14,584 nucleotides of DNA from JAGOSP01 sp964428075 (GCA_964428075.1 CAYRWQ010000020.1:1-14584); one strand, 5' to 3'; positions 7,592 to 14,511 are shown, numbered from the stretch's first letter. A program made the numbers and translations. The notes: generated by a model from the letters alone, not told the origin.

Positions 7592-7631
7592 AATCACTAT
7601 TTCCCCACTTTCCAACACTTTAATAACCTTT
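7592..7631 (-). promoter_or_regulatory. MraZ-box array: four 10-bp units upstream of mraZ
   Basis: On the minus strand four successive decamers begin with an A-rich GTG-like core: AAAGGTTATT (7631-7622), AAAGTGTTGG (7621-7612), AAAGTGGGGA (7611-7602) and AATAGTGATT (7601-7592). The middle two match the AAAGTG[T/G]N3 pattern reported for MraZ boxes in Mollicutes exactly; the outer two are degenerate. The one-turn spacing suits binding by a ring-shaped MraZ oligomer. The array lies just downstream of the promoter -10 box, which fits repression. Confidence 0.75.
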
Positions 7632-7637
7632 GTCCCC

Positions 7638-7667
7638 ATTCTACTCCACCCAACCACTCGCCGTCAA
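7638..7667 (-). promoter_or_regulatory. sigma70-type promoter of the mraZ division cluster
   Basis: On the minus strand TTGACG (7667-7662) and TAGAAT (7643-7638) each match the consensus at five of six positions, with an 18-nt spacer. Transcription would start near 7631, at the edge of the MraZ-box array and about 63 nt before the mraZ ATG. Confidence 0.75.
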
Positions 7668-7668
7668 C

Positions 7669-8047
7669 ACTGATACGACGAATAGGCAAAGTCGCCGGCG
7701 ATATTGTGCTTCCATCGTTCAGAGCAGATACAAGGCATACCAAAGAGGCTCAACAGATCATCACGTCGGAAAAAGATCCAAATAGACTGTTATGAACTCA
7801 AAATGACGTGCTTGTTGATATTCCACATCAATCCACAGTCTGGCGCCAATACAAAAACCACTCCCATGTTTTTACACAGGTTTTGAGTACTGTATTCGCA
7901 CAAACGAATAGAGAACNNNNNNNNNNNNNNNNNNNNNNNNNNNNNNNNNNNNNNNNNNNNNNNNNNNNNNNNNNNNNNNNNNNNNNNNNNNNNNNNNNNN
8001 NNNNNNNNNNNNNNNNAACGAATAGAGAACAGACCTCCCACTTACGT
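7669..8047. other. Intergenic region between dnaJ and mraZ with no supported gene
   Basis: Apart from the mraZ promoter at its left end and the assembly gap (7917-8016), this stretch shows no convincing coding region or RNA gene. It contains a 10-bp palindrome TCGCCGGCGA (7692-7701), a TTGAT-N7-ATCAA inverted repeat (7815-7831), and three DnaA-box-like nonamers (7819-7827, 7829-7837 and 7870-7878). None is strong enough to name. Confidence 0.5.
7917..8016. other. Assembly gap of exactly 100 N
   Basis: Positions 7917-8016 are all N. The round length of 100 is a standard scaffolding placeholder and says nothing about the true size. The 14 bases on each side are identical (7903-7916 and 8017-8030, AACGAATAGAGAAC), so the two contigs may simply overlap, or the gap may hide more copies of a repeat. 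Confidence 0.97.
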
Positions 8048-9145
8048 TCACGAAACTGATTGATGCAAATCAGCCAATCGTTCAATAAGTTTCTTTTCTT
8101 CTGTAGACACTTTCTTGGGAACGATCAGGTTAATCATCACCAAGTGATCCCCGCGACCGTAACGACCCGCATGTGGTACTCCCTTGTTTCTGATCCGAAA
8201 CACTTCTCCTGGTTGTGTGCCAGCAGGTATTTTCATGGTCACTGGCCCTTCGACAGTCCGAACAGCCACTTTATCACCTAACACCACCTGCGCATAATGT
8301 ACTCCGACTGTCGAATGTATATCATCCCCTTGTCGCCTCCACTCCGCGTGCGGCTTGACATGCACCACCGCAAAAAGATCACCAGCGCGAGCACCATATT
8401 CTCCGGCGGCTCCACGACCCTCCAAAATAACAGCCTGTCCATCCTGTACGCCAGCCGGAATGCCAATTGCCAATGTCTCAGCTCGTTGTGTCCGACCAGC
8501 TCCACGACATTCATCGCATATTTCTACGTATGTTTTTCCTCGTCCATGACAGGAATCACACATCACTACTTGTGCCATCACCCCAAAAATACTCTGTACC
8601 TGTTTCTGAATTCTCCCGCTACCACGACAATGCGTGCAGGTATCCTCACGTGCACCAGGTTTCCCTCCGGTTCCTCGACACCGTTCGCACACCGAAAGCT
8701 TACGGAGAGACACCGATTTCTCTACACCAGTCACCATTTCTTCAAATGTGATCTCAACATCTACCTGAATATCTGAACCCTGCTTCGCACGATTTCCTCC
8801 ATGACTAGCGCCACCAAACACGCCCGAAAAGATATCCTCGAAACCCTCGCCAAAATCAAATTTAACATTGCCCCCATTACCACCAAATTGACTAAAATCC
8901 CAGCCAGGAGCCGATCCACCACCACCCGTATTCCCCTGGAATGTTTGACCGAAACGGTCATACTGCGCCCGTTTCTCTGTATCCGACAGGACACCATACG
9001 CCTCATTCATTTCCTTAAAGCGTGACTCGTCTCCGCCCTCCTTGTCCGGATGGTATTTATGTGCCAATTTCCGAAATGCCTTCTTAATTTCATCCTGTGA
9101 AGCGTTCTTTGAAACCCCAAGAATGTCATAATAATTCTTTGCCAT
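8048..9145 (-). CDS. dnaJ: Chaperone protein DnaJ (type I Hsp40)
   Basis: DnaJ delivers unfolded clients to DnaK and stimulates its ATPase in the cytoplasm. From the ATG at 9145 the protein has 365 residues and full type I layout: J domain (about 1-70) with the essential HPD at 32-34, a Gly/Phe-rich linker (about 73-115), four CxxCxGxG zinc repeats (CERCRGTG, CTHCRGSG, CDSCHGRG, CDECRGAG) and the C-terminal client-binding domains. A TTG 20 codons upstream (9205) is in frame, but the MAKNYYDILG start is canonical. That upstream stretch also overlaps the CIRCE operator and promoter, so it is not translated. No hrcA, grpE or dnaK lies next to it here. No strong ribosome site is seen before the ATG. 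Confidence 0.98.
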   Translation of the reverse strand: MAKNYYDILGVSKNASQDEIKKAFRKLAHKYHPDKEGGDESRFKEMNEAYGVLSDTEKRAQYDRFGQTFQGNTGGGGSAPGWDFSQFGGNGGNVKFDFGEGFEDIFSGVFGGASHGGNRAKQGSDIQVDVEITFEEMVTGVEKSVSLRKLSVCERCRGTGGKPGAREDTCTHCRGSGRIQKQVQSIFGVMAQVVMCDSCHGRGKTYVEICDECRGAGRTQRAETLAIGIPAGVQDGQAVILEGRGAAGEYGARAGDLFAVVHVKPHAEWRRQGDDIHSTVGVHYAQVVLGDKVAVRTVEGPVTMKIPAGTQPGEVFRIRNKGVPHAGRYGRGDHLVMINLIVPKKVSTEEKKLIERLADLHQSVS

Positions 9146-9176
9146 AACCAGTTTTTTCGTCAAGAATTCACAAGCC

Positions 9177-9205
9177 AGTATACCGAAGAACAAAAAAATT
9201 AGCAA
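9177..9205 (-). promoter_or_regulatory. dnaJ promoter, overlapping the CIRCE operator
   Basis: On the minus strand TTGCTA (9205-9200, four of six to -35) and TATACT (9182-9177, five of six to -10) are separated by 17 nt. The -35 box lies inside the promoter-proximal CIRCE arm, so bound HrcA would block RNA polymerase. The start of transcription would be near 9170, about 25 nt before the ATG. Confidence 0.7.
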
Positions 9206-9225
9206 TCTCTCTTTTTGAGTGCTAA
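9199..9225. promoter_or_regulatory. CIRCE element (HrcA operator) upstream of dnaJ
   Basis: The CIRCE consensus is TTAGCACTC-N9-GAGTGCTAA. Here the arms are TTAGCAATC (9199-9207) and GAGTGCTAA (9217-9225) with exactly 9 nt between, a single mismatch in 18 positions. This is the binding site of the heat-shock repressor HrcA. It implies that dnaJ is derepressed on heat or protein stress and that hrcA exists elsewhere in the genome. Confidence 0.93.
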
Positions 9226-9318
9226 CGCGTATTCAATACAGATCCCCTGCCAAAATATAATAGCACAACACGACACCACAAGCACTAGACCTGTTCTCTT
9301 TCTACGCCGTGTTCAGAT

Positions 9319-10368
9319 TCATTCCGCGATTCGCTCCTGAATACCCGGTTGTTCTGTCACTATTATCCATCGCGCAGAACGAAATATAGTAATTAAAAGC
9401 GCCGTTGTGCCACTCCACAAAGAGAAGAGGAGTACACCAATCGGCCACACAGTCAAGAAAAAGAGAGTTGCCATGAGCACAGGGAGCATGCGGTCAGAGA
9501 CGTGTTCGCGGACACGACTCCCTTCAAAGATAGCGAACAATTTATTCTGCAGAATCTCAGCGAAAAGATCAGAAAGACGCTCTTCACCATCCACCGGCCT
9601 CCCGGCCAGTTCGCTCAGCTGCTTACGCCCAGTCATCATCGTGTATTCTTCCGCAACGCTTTGTGCCGAAATGGACGTGTCCCTAGAAAACTCCGCACTC
9701 ATACCCTGAATCGGCAGAGAATCAAACTGACGAGGAAACTCCGAAACCTGATTTGGCACATCTGTCTTTAACAATTCTACCTGACTGATAGAACGAAGAT
9801 ACGCATCAACCGTCCAGTTTTCTTCCCCTAACACCGCCATTTCCGGCTGTACAATACCGCCCCATCGTAACAGTGTCTGAATAGATTCATTCCCAAACCG
9901 AAATCTCGGAACGATATCCTCCCAAGATACTGTCTGAATTGATGTGAAATATACAGAGGACAGAAGTAACGAAAACGCACATATACTTATAGATTTAGCT
10001 ACCGCAAGTATGCGCGGAGGAGAGAACCTTAACCGATCTTCCGCTTCTCGTTGCACCAATCTTGCCGCGAGAAAGAAAAGTCCGCCAGCAACAGATGATG
10101 CTAACAAGACCCAAACATCCCATTCTTGGAAAACAAGTGGCGCGACCAGCACAAATATCCCTCCGACCTTCATCTGCCATTCCTGCCATAGAATGAATCC
10201 CAAGAGTATCCACACAAATATCCCGGATATCGACAACGCTATCATGATCAAGGATATGATTTCAGGAAACATCAAAACCTCCTCAAGATAACGCCAAAAA
10301 AAGACTGAGAAAATGCCCAATAACACAATATGCCCAACTGCAAATTTTTTCCGAGAAGTCCACTGCAT
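9319..10368 (-). CDS. Unrecognised multi-pass membrane protein
   Basis: I do not recognise this family. From the ATG at 10368 it has 349 residues. The first half is strongly hydrophobic, with about five membrane segments (about 10-27, 34-60, 68-84, 84-102 and 125-147), including LISLIMIALSISG-like stretches. A more polar section of roughly 150 residues follows, holding many acidic residues, and two membrane segments come near the end (about 295-312 and 315-333, LPVLMATLFFLTVWPIGVLL). A tail of about 15 residues ends the protein. No enzymatic motif was seen. A TTG 14 codons upstream (10410) would add residues without a ribosome site, so the ATG is preferred. It follows mltG by 68 nt on the same strand, so a link to the cell envelope is possible but unproven. 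Confidence 0.7.
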   Translation of the reverse strand: MQWTSRKKFAVGHIVLLGIFSVFFWRYLEEVLMFPEIISLIMIALSISGIFVWILLGFILWQEWQMKVGGIFVLVAPLVFQEWDVWVLLASSVAGGLFFLAARLVQREAEDRLRFSPPRILAVAKSISICAFSLLLSSVYFTSIQTVSWEDIVPRFRFGNESIQTLLRWGGIVQPEMAVLGEENWTVDAYLRSISQVELLKTDVPNQVSEFPRQFDSLPIQGMSAEFSRDTSISAQSVAEEYTMMTGRKQLSELAGRPVDGEERLSDLFAEILQNKLFAIFEGSRVREHVSDRMLPVLMATLFFLTVWPIGVLLFSLWSGTTALLITIFRSARWIIVTEQPGIQERIAE

Positions 10369-10436
10369 AAGAATATATGAGAAACACACACCTACACGGA
10401 ACCCAAGCAAACACAGACGTGGGTTACTACAGTGCC

Positions 10437-11444
10437 TTAGAGACCATGAGCTCTCTTATTACGCACATGTTCTTCAAATGTCTTTGAAAACACAGTTTCG
10501 CCGGTGACAGGATCACTCAAAAAATAGAAGGCATTACTCTGTATCGGCGTAAGTGTTGCACGAATCGCAGAAAGACCAGGGTTCGAAATCGGTCCAGGCG
10601 GTAATCCCTTGTTGATATATGTATTGTATGGGGAGTCGGTCCGCGTCTCTTCAAAAGAATGTTGAACTTTGTTCACACCAAGAATATATTTGACCGTCGC
10701 GTCACTTTCAAGCGAATGACGAGCGGCTAAACGTCGCAGAAACAAGTCTGCCACCAGAGCGCGATCATAATCGCTGCGTACTTCGGTCTCTACAATACTC
10801 GACAGTATGACAGTATCAAAAGGAGCAGTGCTCTTGGCATCAAGTAATGGCCAGGCTTTTTCCAAAAAAGTCTCAAGTAAGGTAGAAACGATAGTCTCCG
10901 CGTTCGCTTGCCGGTCAAAACGATAGGTATCAGGAAAAAGAAACCCTTCCAAACCAGACGCATATGGTACCGTTTTTAGAAATGGAAACTCGGCGCGCCA
11001 CACACCCGATGGCTGTCGAACCAATCTCAGGAACTCCTCTCCTGGTAAACCAGCCTCGGTCAATCGATTCGCCATCTGCGCTGCAGTAAAACCTTCAGGA
11101 AAGGTGATTTTGATATCCTGTGACAGCGCCTGTCCAGTTGAGATCCGCAGGGCTATTTCTCGAGCCGAAAGCGAGGCGGGCAAGAGATACTCACCAGCTA
11201 CTAATCCACCATCCAATTTTTTCAACCGAGCCAAAGCATACAAGAAACCAAATCGATTCCGTATCAACCGATCCTCTTCTAAGCGCTTCGACACTACCCA
11301 AGCGTTCTCACCTTGTTGTACCACAAAAACCCGTTGGGCAATATCCGATGAACCAGATTGTCCTGACCAATATTCAAGTAGAGCCAATGTAGCGACACTC
11401 GTCACTGCTAATATGAAAAAGAATGTGAGCAGGAAAAAACGCAT
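10437..11444 (-). CDS. mltG: Endolytic murein transglycosylase MltG (YceG family)
   Basis: MltG cuts nascent glycan strands at the outer face of the membrane and is thought to end peptidoglycan polymerisation. The 335-residue protein has an N-terminal anchor (about 3-23, FFLLTFFFILAVTSVATLALL), a LysM-like region (about 38-107) and the YceG catalytic domain. Key signatures are SSIVETEV with the presumed catalytic Glu219 (Glu218 in E. coli), SLESDATVKYILG and SPYNTYINKGLPPGPISNPG. The family usually has SIVEKE; here Lys is replaced by Thr220. The length is normal. No Shine-Dalgarno precedes the ATG at 11444. The 134 nt upstream are AT-rich, with no promoter I can define. The membrane protein gene follows closely. 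Confidence 0.96.
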   Translation of the reverse strand: MRFFLLTFFFILAVTSVATLALLEYWSGQSGSSDIAQRVFVVQQGENAWVVSKRLEEDRLIRNRFGFLYALARLKKLDGGLVAGEYLLPASLSAREIALRISTGQALSQDIKITFPEGFTAAQMANRLTEAGLPGEEFLRLVRQPSGVWRAEFPFLKTVPYASGLEGFLFPDTYRFDRQANAETIVSTLLETFLEKAWPLLDAKSTAPFDTVILSSIVETEVRSDYDRALVADLFLRRLAARHSLESDATVKYILGVNKVQHSFEETRTDSPYNTYINKGLPPGPISNPGLSAIRATLTPIQSNAFYFLSDPVTGETVFSKTFEEHVRNKRAHGL

Positions 11445-11578
11445 ACGAAGAAAATTACTTAAAACAATTTAACGACAACACACACAATCTCTCACAAAAA
11501 AACCAAAAGACAAAATCAATGGACAATATGCGAAACGAACAAGTCATCACTCCCCCACCATACCACACGGCACAATGC

Positions 11579-12202
11579 TCAAAATGACTTTAGAATCAGT
11601 GGTACGAAAATAAACCCAGGAAACTCCTCTTTATACAACTCTCCTTCGCTGCGCTTCTCAAAATAACAAAGATGATTCCGAATCGGTGCTACTATTTTCC
11701 CGGACAATACCAATTGTTGACGAAACACTATCGGTATACTGTCCACCGAAGCCAACACGAGTATTCGATCAAAAGGAGCTCCTTCTGGGTATCCTTCTTC
11801 GCCTTCACCGACAAGACACTCGGCACGCCCGCTGGTAATAAAATTAAATTTTTCAAGATTTTTTTGCCCCCATATGTATAACTCTTCTAAACGTTCAAAC
11901 GCTATCACTTTCCCTTGTTCACCTACCATATAAGCCACAAGTCCCGTCACCCACCCTGATCCACTGCCAATAACCAATACATGCTGACCATCCTTGATTT
12001 CAAGTAATTCAAGCATAATGGCCACCAGGCTTGGTTGTGGCCCCATCTGACCATGTCCAATCGGCAATGGAATATCCGCTTCCGATTCATCTTCAAACTC
12101 CACTGGCACGAACTCGGATCGCGAAACGGATTCGAAAGCACTCACGAGGCGCTCCGACCGCAAGTACCCGTTTTGTTGCAGCATCTCAACTAAAGGAATC
12201 AT
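11579..12202 (-). CDS. pcm: Protein-L-isoaspartate O-methyltransferase-like protein
   Basis: The 207-residue protein has the layout of Pcm (PIMT), a SAM enzyme that starts repair of isoaspartyl residues in aged proteins. It shows the N-terminal helix with RSEFVP (28-33), LPIGHGQ (46-52), SAM motif I as VLVIGSGSGW (75-84), and the later FDRILVLASV segment. In standard Pcm, GQ is followed by TISQP, whose hydroxyl residues sit at the active site. Here the sequence is GQMGPQP, so Thr and Ser are both lost. It may have another substrate or altered activity. It lies 14 nt after yjbQ, so the two are probably one transcript. The ribosome site before the ATG at 12202 is weak. Confidence 0.82.
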   Translation of the reverse strand: MIPLVEMLQQNGYLRSERLVSAFESVSRSEFVPVEFEDESEADIPLPIGHGQMGPQPSLVAIMLELLEIKDGQHVLVIGSGSGWVTGLVAYMVGEQGKVIAFERLEELYIWGQKNLEKFNFITSGRAECLVGEGEEGYPEGAPFDRILVLASVDSIPIVFRQQLVLSGKIVAPIRNHLCYFEKRSEGELYKEEFPGFIFVPLILKSF

Positions 12203-12216
12203 ATGCGCGGCAGGAT

Positions 12217-12657
12217 TTAGATTCCGATAACCTGTACCATCACATCGCGTTTCCGGGAACCATCGAAGTCAACCGCAAACACATTCTGCCGCTCAGACAA
12301 AAGCATCCTACCCTTCTCAACTGGTATCGTCTCACTACTTCCGAGCAGAATCGCTTTGCAATGAGAGTGCCCATTACTGCGTCCATCCGATGTGCTATCA
12401 CGCTTCAATTCGAAGAGATCGTGGGAATACTGATCATCCACAGGGACCAGTCTGTAGAAAACACGCATCAAGTCCTGCAAAAGCATTGATTCATTGTGAT
12501 TGATAGTGATACCCATGGTAGTATGCGGCGCATACACCAGCACTTGACCCTCCCGCACGCCAGAACGATCAATCACCTCCTGAACCCGATCGGTAATATC
12601 CATGAATTGAATCTGAGTTTTACTTTCAAGATCAATTCGGCCCCGATAAATTTTCAT
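12217..12657 (-). CDS. yjbQ: YjbQ family protein (UPF0047)
   Basis: From the ATG at 12657 the protein has 146 residues, near the family's usual 135-140. Family signatures are visible: APHTTMGITINHNE (43-56), Asp91-Gly92, NGHSHCKAILLGSS (95-108), PVEKGRMLL (112-120) and VDFDGSRKRDVMVQV (129-143). The conserved His residues probably bind a metal or phosphate. Some members show weak thiamine-phosphate synthase activity, but the physiological role is unsettled. A GTG 11 codons upstream (12690) is in frame; neither start has a clear ribosome site, and the ATG matches the family start better. It lies between trxA and the pcm-like gene on the same strand. Confidence 0.93.
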   Translation of the reverse strand: MKIYRGRIDLESKTQIQFMDITDRVQEVIDRSGVREGQVLVYAPHTTMGITINHNESMLLQDLMRVFYRLVPVDDQYSHDLFELKRDSTSDGRSNGHSHCKAILLGSSETIPVEKGRMLLSERQNVFAVDFDGSRKRDVMVQVIGI

Positions 12658-12724
12658 ATTGATGTTTATGTTTAGAGTAGTCCCTGCCACCGCGACATGC
12701 AGACAGGCTCAACACAGAACGACA

Positions 12725-12739
12725 GGCTACGCCGTAGCC
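12725..12739 (-). other. Perfect stem-loop across the trxA stop codon
   Basis: GGCTAC and GTAGCC form a 6-bp stem around a 3-nt loop, covering the last codons and the TAG of trxA. On the minus strand it is followed by TGTCGTTCTGTG, only moderately T-rich, so a weak terminator or attenuator before yjbQ is possible but not shown. An 8-mer, GACAGGCT, occurs directly repeated at 12702-12709 and 12721-12728. Confidence 0.4.
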
Positions 12740-13044
12740 AATTCTGTTTTTAACTTGTCCTTCGATTGGACACCGACGAAATCCTTCACCACCTGTCCTC
12801 CCTTAAAAATCTTCAGAGCTGGAATGGACATAATACCGTATTTTTGGGCGACTGCAGGATACTCATCCACGTTCAACTTACACACTTTACCGGTCGAGAG
12901 TTCTTTCGAAAGCTCATCAATCACCGGACCCATCATTTGGCACGGCCCACACCAAGGTGCCCAAAAATCAACCAACACTGGTTTATCACTTTTCAAAACT
13001 TCCACTTCAAAATTTAACTCGGTCAGTTCAACAGCCATAAGCAT
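12727..13044 (-). CDS. trxA: Thioredoxin
   Basis: A small cytoplasmic disulfide reductase of 105 residues, normal for the family. The active site WCGPC is at 31-35 within VDFWAPWCGPC, and the cis-proline loop SIPALKIFKGG has Pro75. Asp26, the buried acidic residue, is also present. Two ATGs are close together (13044 and 13038). Neither has a Shine-Dalgarno, and many thioredoxins begin like the second (MAVELTELNF). A strong promoter stands just upstream and gives a very short leader of about 20 nt. It may also drive yjbQ and pcm downstream. Confidence 0.97.
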   Translation of the reverse strand: MLMAVELTELNFEVEVLKSDKPVLVDFWAPWCGPCQMMGPVIDELSKELSTGKVCKLNVDEYPAVAQKYGIMSIPALKIFKGGQVVKDFVGVQSKDKLKTELATA

Positions 13045-13070
13045 TCATGTCAAAAAATGATTACCACTCT

Positions 13071-13099
13071 AGTATACCGCTTCTGTTCATTTTTTTCAA
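13071..13099 (-). promoter_or_regulatory. sigma70-type promoter for trxA
   Basis: On the minus strand TTGAAA (13099-13094, five of six) and TATACT (13076-13071, five of six) are separated by 17 nt. The same -10 hexamer is used before dnaJ. The start of transcription would be near 13064. Confidence 0.78.
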
Positions 13100-13204
13100 A
13101 ACCTGACCTGGTTACCCAGCTTCGTTTTCCTATTATTCCGAAGTATCCAAAAAATATTATGCTCCACTTCGCTCTCCTCCATCTGCTGCACCAAAAACAC
13201 CAAG

Positions 13205-13222
13205 TGTCTCGCACACGAGTAC
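13205..13222 (-). terminator. Possible weak terminator after pyrD
   Basis: About 35-45 nt past the pyrD stop, the minus strand shows CTCG-TGTG-CGAG, flanked by partly complementary GTG and CAC. A GTGTTTTTGG T-stretch follows. The stem is short, so this is a weak call. The rest of the 210-nt gap between pyrD and trxA holds the trxA promoter and nothing else I can support. Confidence 0.28.
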
Positions 13223-13254
13223 CACGCGTTTTTAGGATAGTATTGAGAGTACAG

Positions 13255-14388
13255 CTACTGTCGTATGTCTGCTCCAACTGCCTCTCCGATATGCTTATAT
13301 CCGTCTCTCTGCAACATGCCAACCAAACCATAATTGATCGCGCCAATCAGCTGTGGCCCCTCGAAAACCATACCTGTAATAAGTTGAACTAACGAAGCAC
13401 CTTTACGGATTTTTCGATACGCATCTTCAGCCGAAAAAACTCCCCCAACCCCGATGATCACAAACTCAGTACCAGCCTTCCGATACACGTATTCGATCAA
13501 CTGATCTGAGAGGTTCTCAACCACCTTACCACTCATACCGCCATACTCAGGAAATCCTCTGTCCAAGATCCTCGAATTCTGCCGCGACTTAGTCAAATTG
13601 GAGCAAACGAAACCATCAAGCCTGAACCGTCGAGCAAGAAGAATGATGTCATCTATCTCTTGCTCACTCAGATCTGGAGAAAGCTTAATAAAGATCGGCT
13701 TAGCCTTAGGCAGCGCCGTAATCTTAGTTAAGAGATACTCAAGGTTCCCTTTGTCGGTGAAAGGACAGCCGCCATACGCATTTGGACAACTGATATTAAT
13801 GGTCACGTATGACCCGACCACGCGCATATCCCGATACGCACGTAGGTAATCATCAGTACCTGCTTCCTTCTCAACTGTTTTCCGATTGTTCGTTTTGGCA
13901 ATATTAATACCGACAGGAATGAGGAACTGTTTCCCGCGCAATCTCTTCGCTACCGCATAGGCACCGAGATTATTCAAGCCATAATGCACTAATAAGCTCT
14001 GAGATTTTTTCAAACGCCACATGCGTGGCTTTACGTTCCCTTCACATCTCATTCCCGTGATTGATCCAAATTCCATGAAACCAAAACCAACTGCCGGTAA
14101 GATATCCGTCAACCTCCCATTCTTATCAAATCCGCCCGATAGTCCAATCGGATTCCGAAAATCAATCCCCCGTATCTTCTGAGCCAAACTCGGATGCTGA
14201 TAGTCAAACAAAAAGGCAATAAACTTTCTTGCAAAAACATACCGTCCCAGCGACTCACCAAACGAAATCATCGCATCATGTATCTTTTCTGGATCAATCT
14301 GAAACACAATCGGCTTAAAAAGGTACACGTATAAAAAGCGCGAAATAATTTCCCGAAAACGCCTGTGATGCTTCCCATGTTTGTTCAT
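13255..14388 (-). CDS. pyrD: Dihydroorotate dehydrogenase, class-2-like with a Cys active-site residue
   Basis: PyrD oxidises dihydroorotate to orotate in pyrimidine synthesis, using FMN. From the ATG at 14388 the protein has 377 residues with class 2 layout: an N-terminal membrane-associating helix region (FLYVYLFKPIVFQIDPEKIH), NPIGLSGGFDKN, FGFMEFGSITG, GNVKPRMWRL, and the FMN phosphate region IIGVGGVFSAEDAYRKI with GASLVQLITGMVFEGP. Class 2 enzymes use quinone as acceptor and a catalytic Ser in NxSSPN. Here the motif is NISCPN with Cys201, the class 1 residue. In-frame TTG (14460) and ATG (14454) starts lie upstream, but a possible tRNA terminator at 14440-14452 overlaps that stretch, and the chosen ATG fits the family. 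No ribosome site is clear for any start. No other pyrimidine genes adjoin it. Confidence 0.92.
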   Translation of the reverse strand: MNKHGKHHRRFREIISRFLYVYLFKPIVFQIDPEKIHDAMISFGESLGRYVFARKFIAFLFDYQHPSLAQKIRGIDFRNPIGLSGGFDKNGRLTDILPAVGFGFMEFGSITGMRCEGNVKPRMWRLKKSQSLLVHYGLNNLGAYAVAKRLRGKQFLIPVGINIAKTNNRKTVEKEAGTDDYLRAYRDMRVVGSYVTINISCPNAYGGCPFTDKGNLEYLLTKITALPKAKPIFIKLSPDLSEQEIDDIILLARRFRLDGFVCSNLTKSRQNSRILDRGFPEYGGMSGKVVENLSDQLIEYVYRKAGTEFVIIGVGGVFSAEDAYRKIRKGASLVQLITGMVFEGPQLIGAINYGLVGMLQRDGYKHIGEAVGADIRQ

Positions 14389-14439
14389 AGCAATAACACA
14401 ATCGTCACCCGTCACGATGCCCTTTTCCGAAAATAAGAG

Positions 14440-14452
14440 GTCTGGCCCAGAC
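14440..14452 (-). terminator. Possible short terminator between tRNA-Thr and pyrD
   Basis: On the minus strand GTCTG-GGC-CAGAC forms a 5-bp stem with a 3-nt loop, followed by the T-rich CTCTTATTTTCGG. It stands about 60 nt after the tRNA. The stem is short, so confidence is low. Confidence 0.28.
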
Positions 14453-14511
14453 ATACTCAACCAGATTCACACGCACTTTCCTCATAGAAAACAACTCGCT
14501 CGACAATGATG

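Noticed and set aside
7903..8030. CRISPR array at the assembly gap
   Set aside because: Only two 14-bp copies exist and they flank the Ns; no repeat-spacer pattern or cas gene is present.
7790..8085. Open frames on both strands spanning the N run
   Set aside because: They are open only because N codons are read as X; the real sequence on either side is short and shows no family feature.
9146..9205. TTG start that would extend DnaJ by 20 residues
   Set aside because: The extension overlaps the promoter and CIRCE operator, and DnaJ begins canonically at MAKNYYDILG.
1407..10368. UGA recoded as glycine, as in Gracilibacteria/SR1
   Set aside because: TGA is the natural stop for genes such as the DUF475 gene and the 9319-10368 gene, at lengths that fit, and the recognised proteins read without in-frame TGA.
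13050..13346. A 98-codon minus-strand frame covering the end of pyrD and the trxA promoter
   Set aside because: It overlaps pyrD by about 90 nt out of frame, is Arg/Trp/Cys-rich, and would place the trxA promoter inside a coding region.
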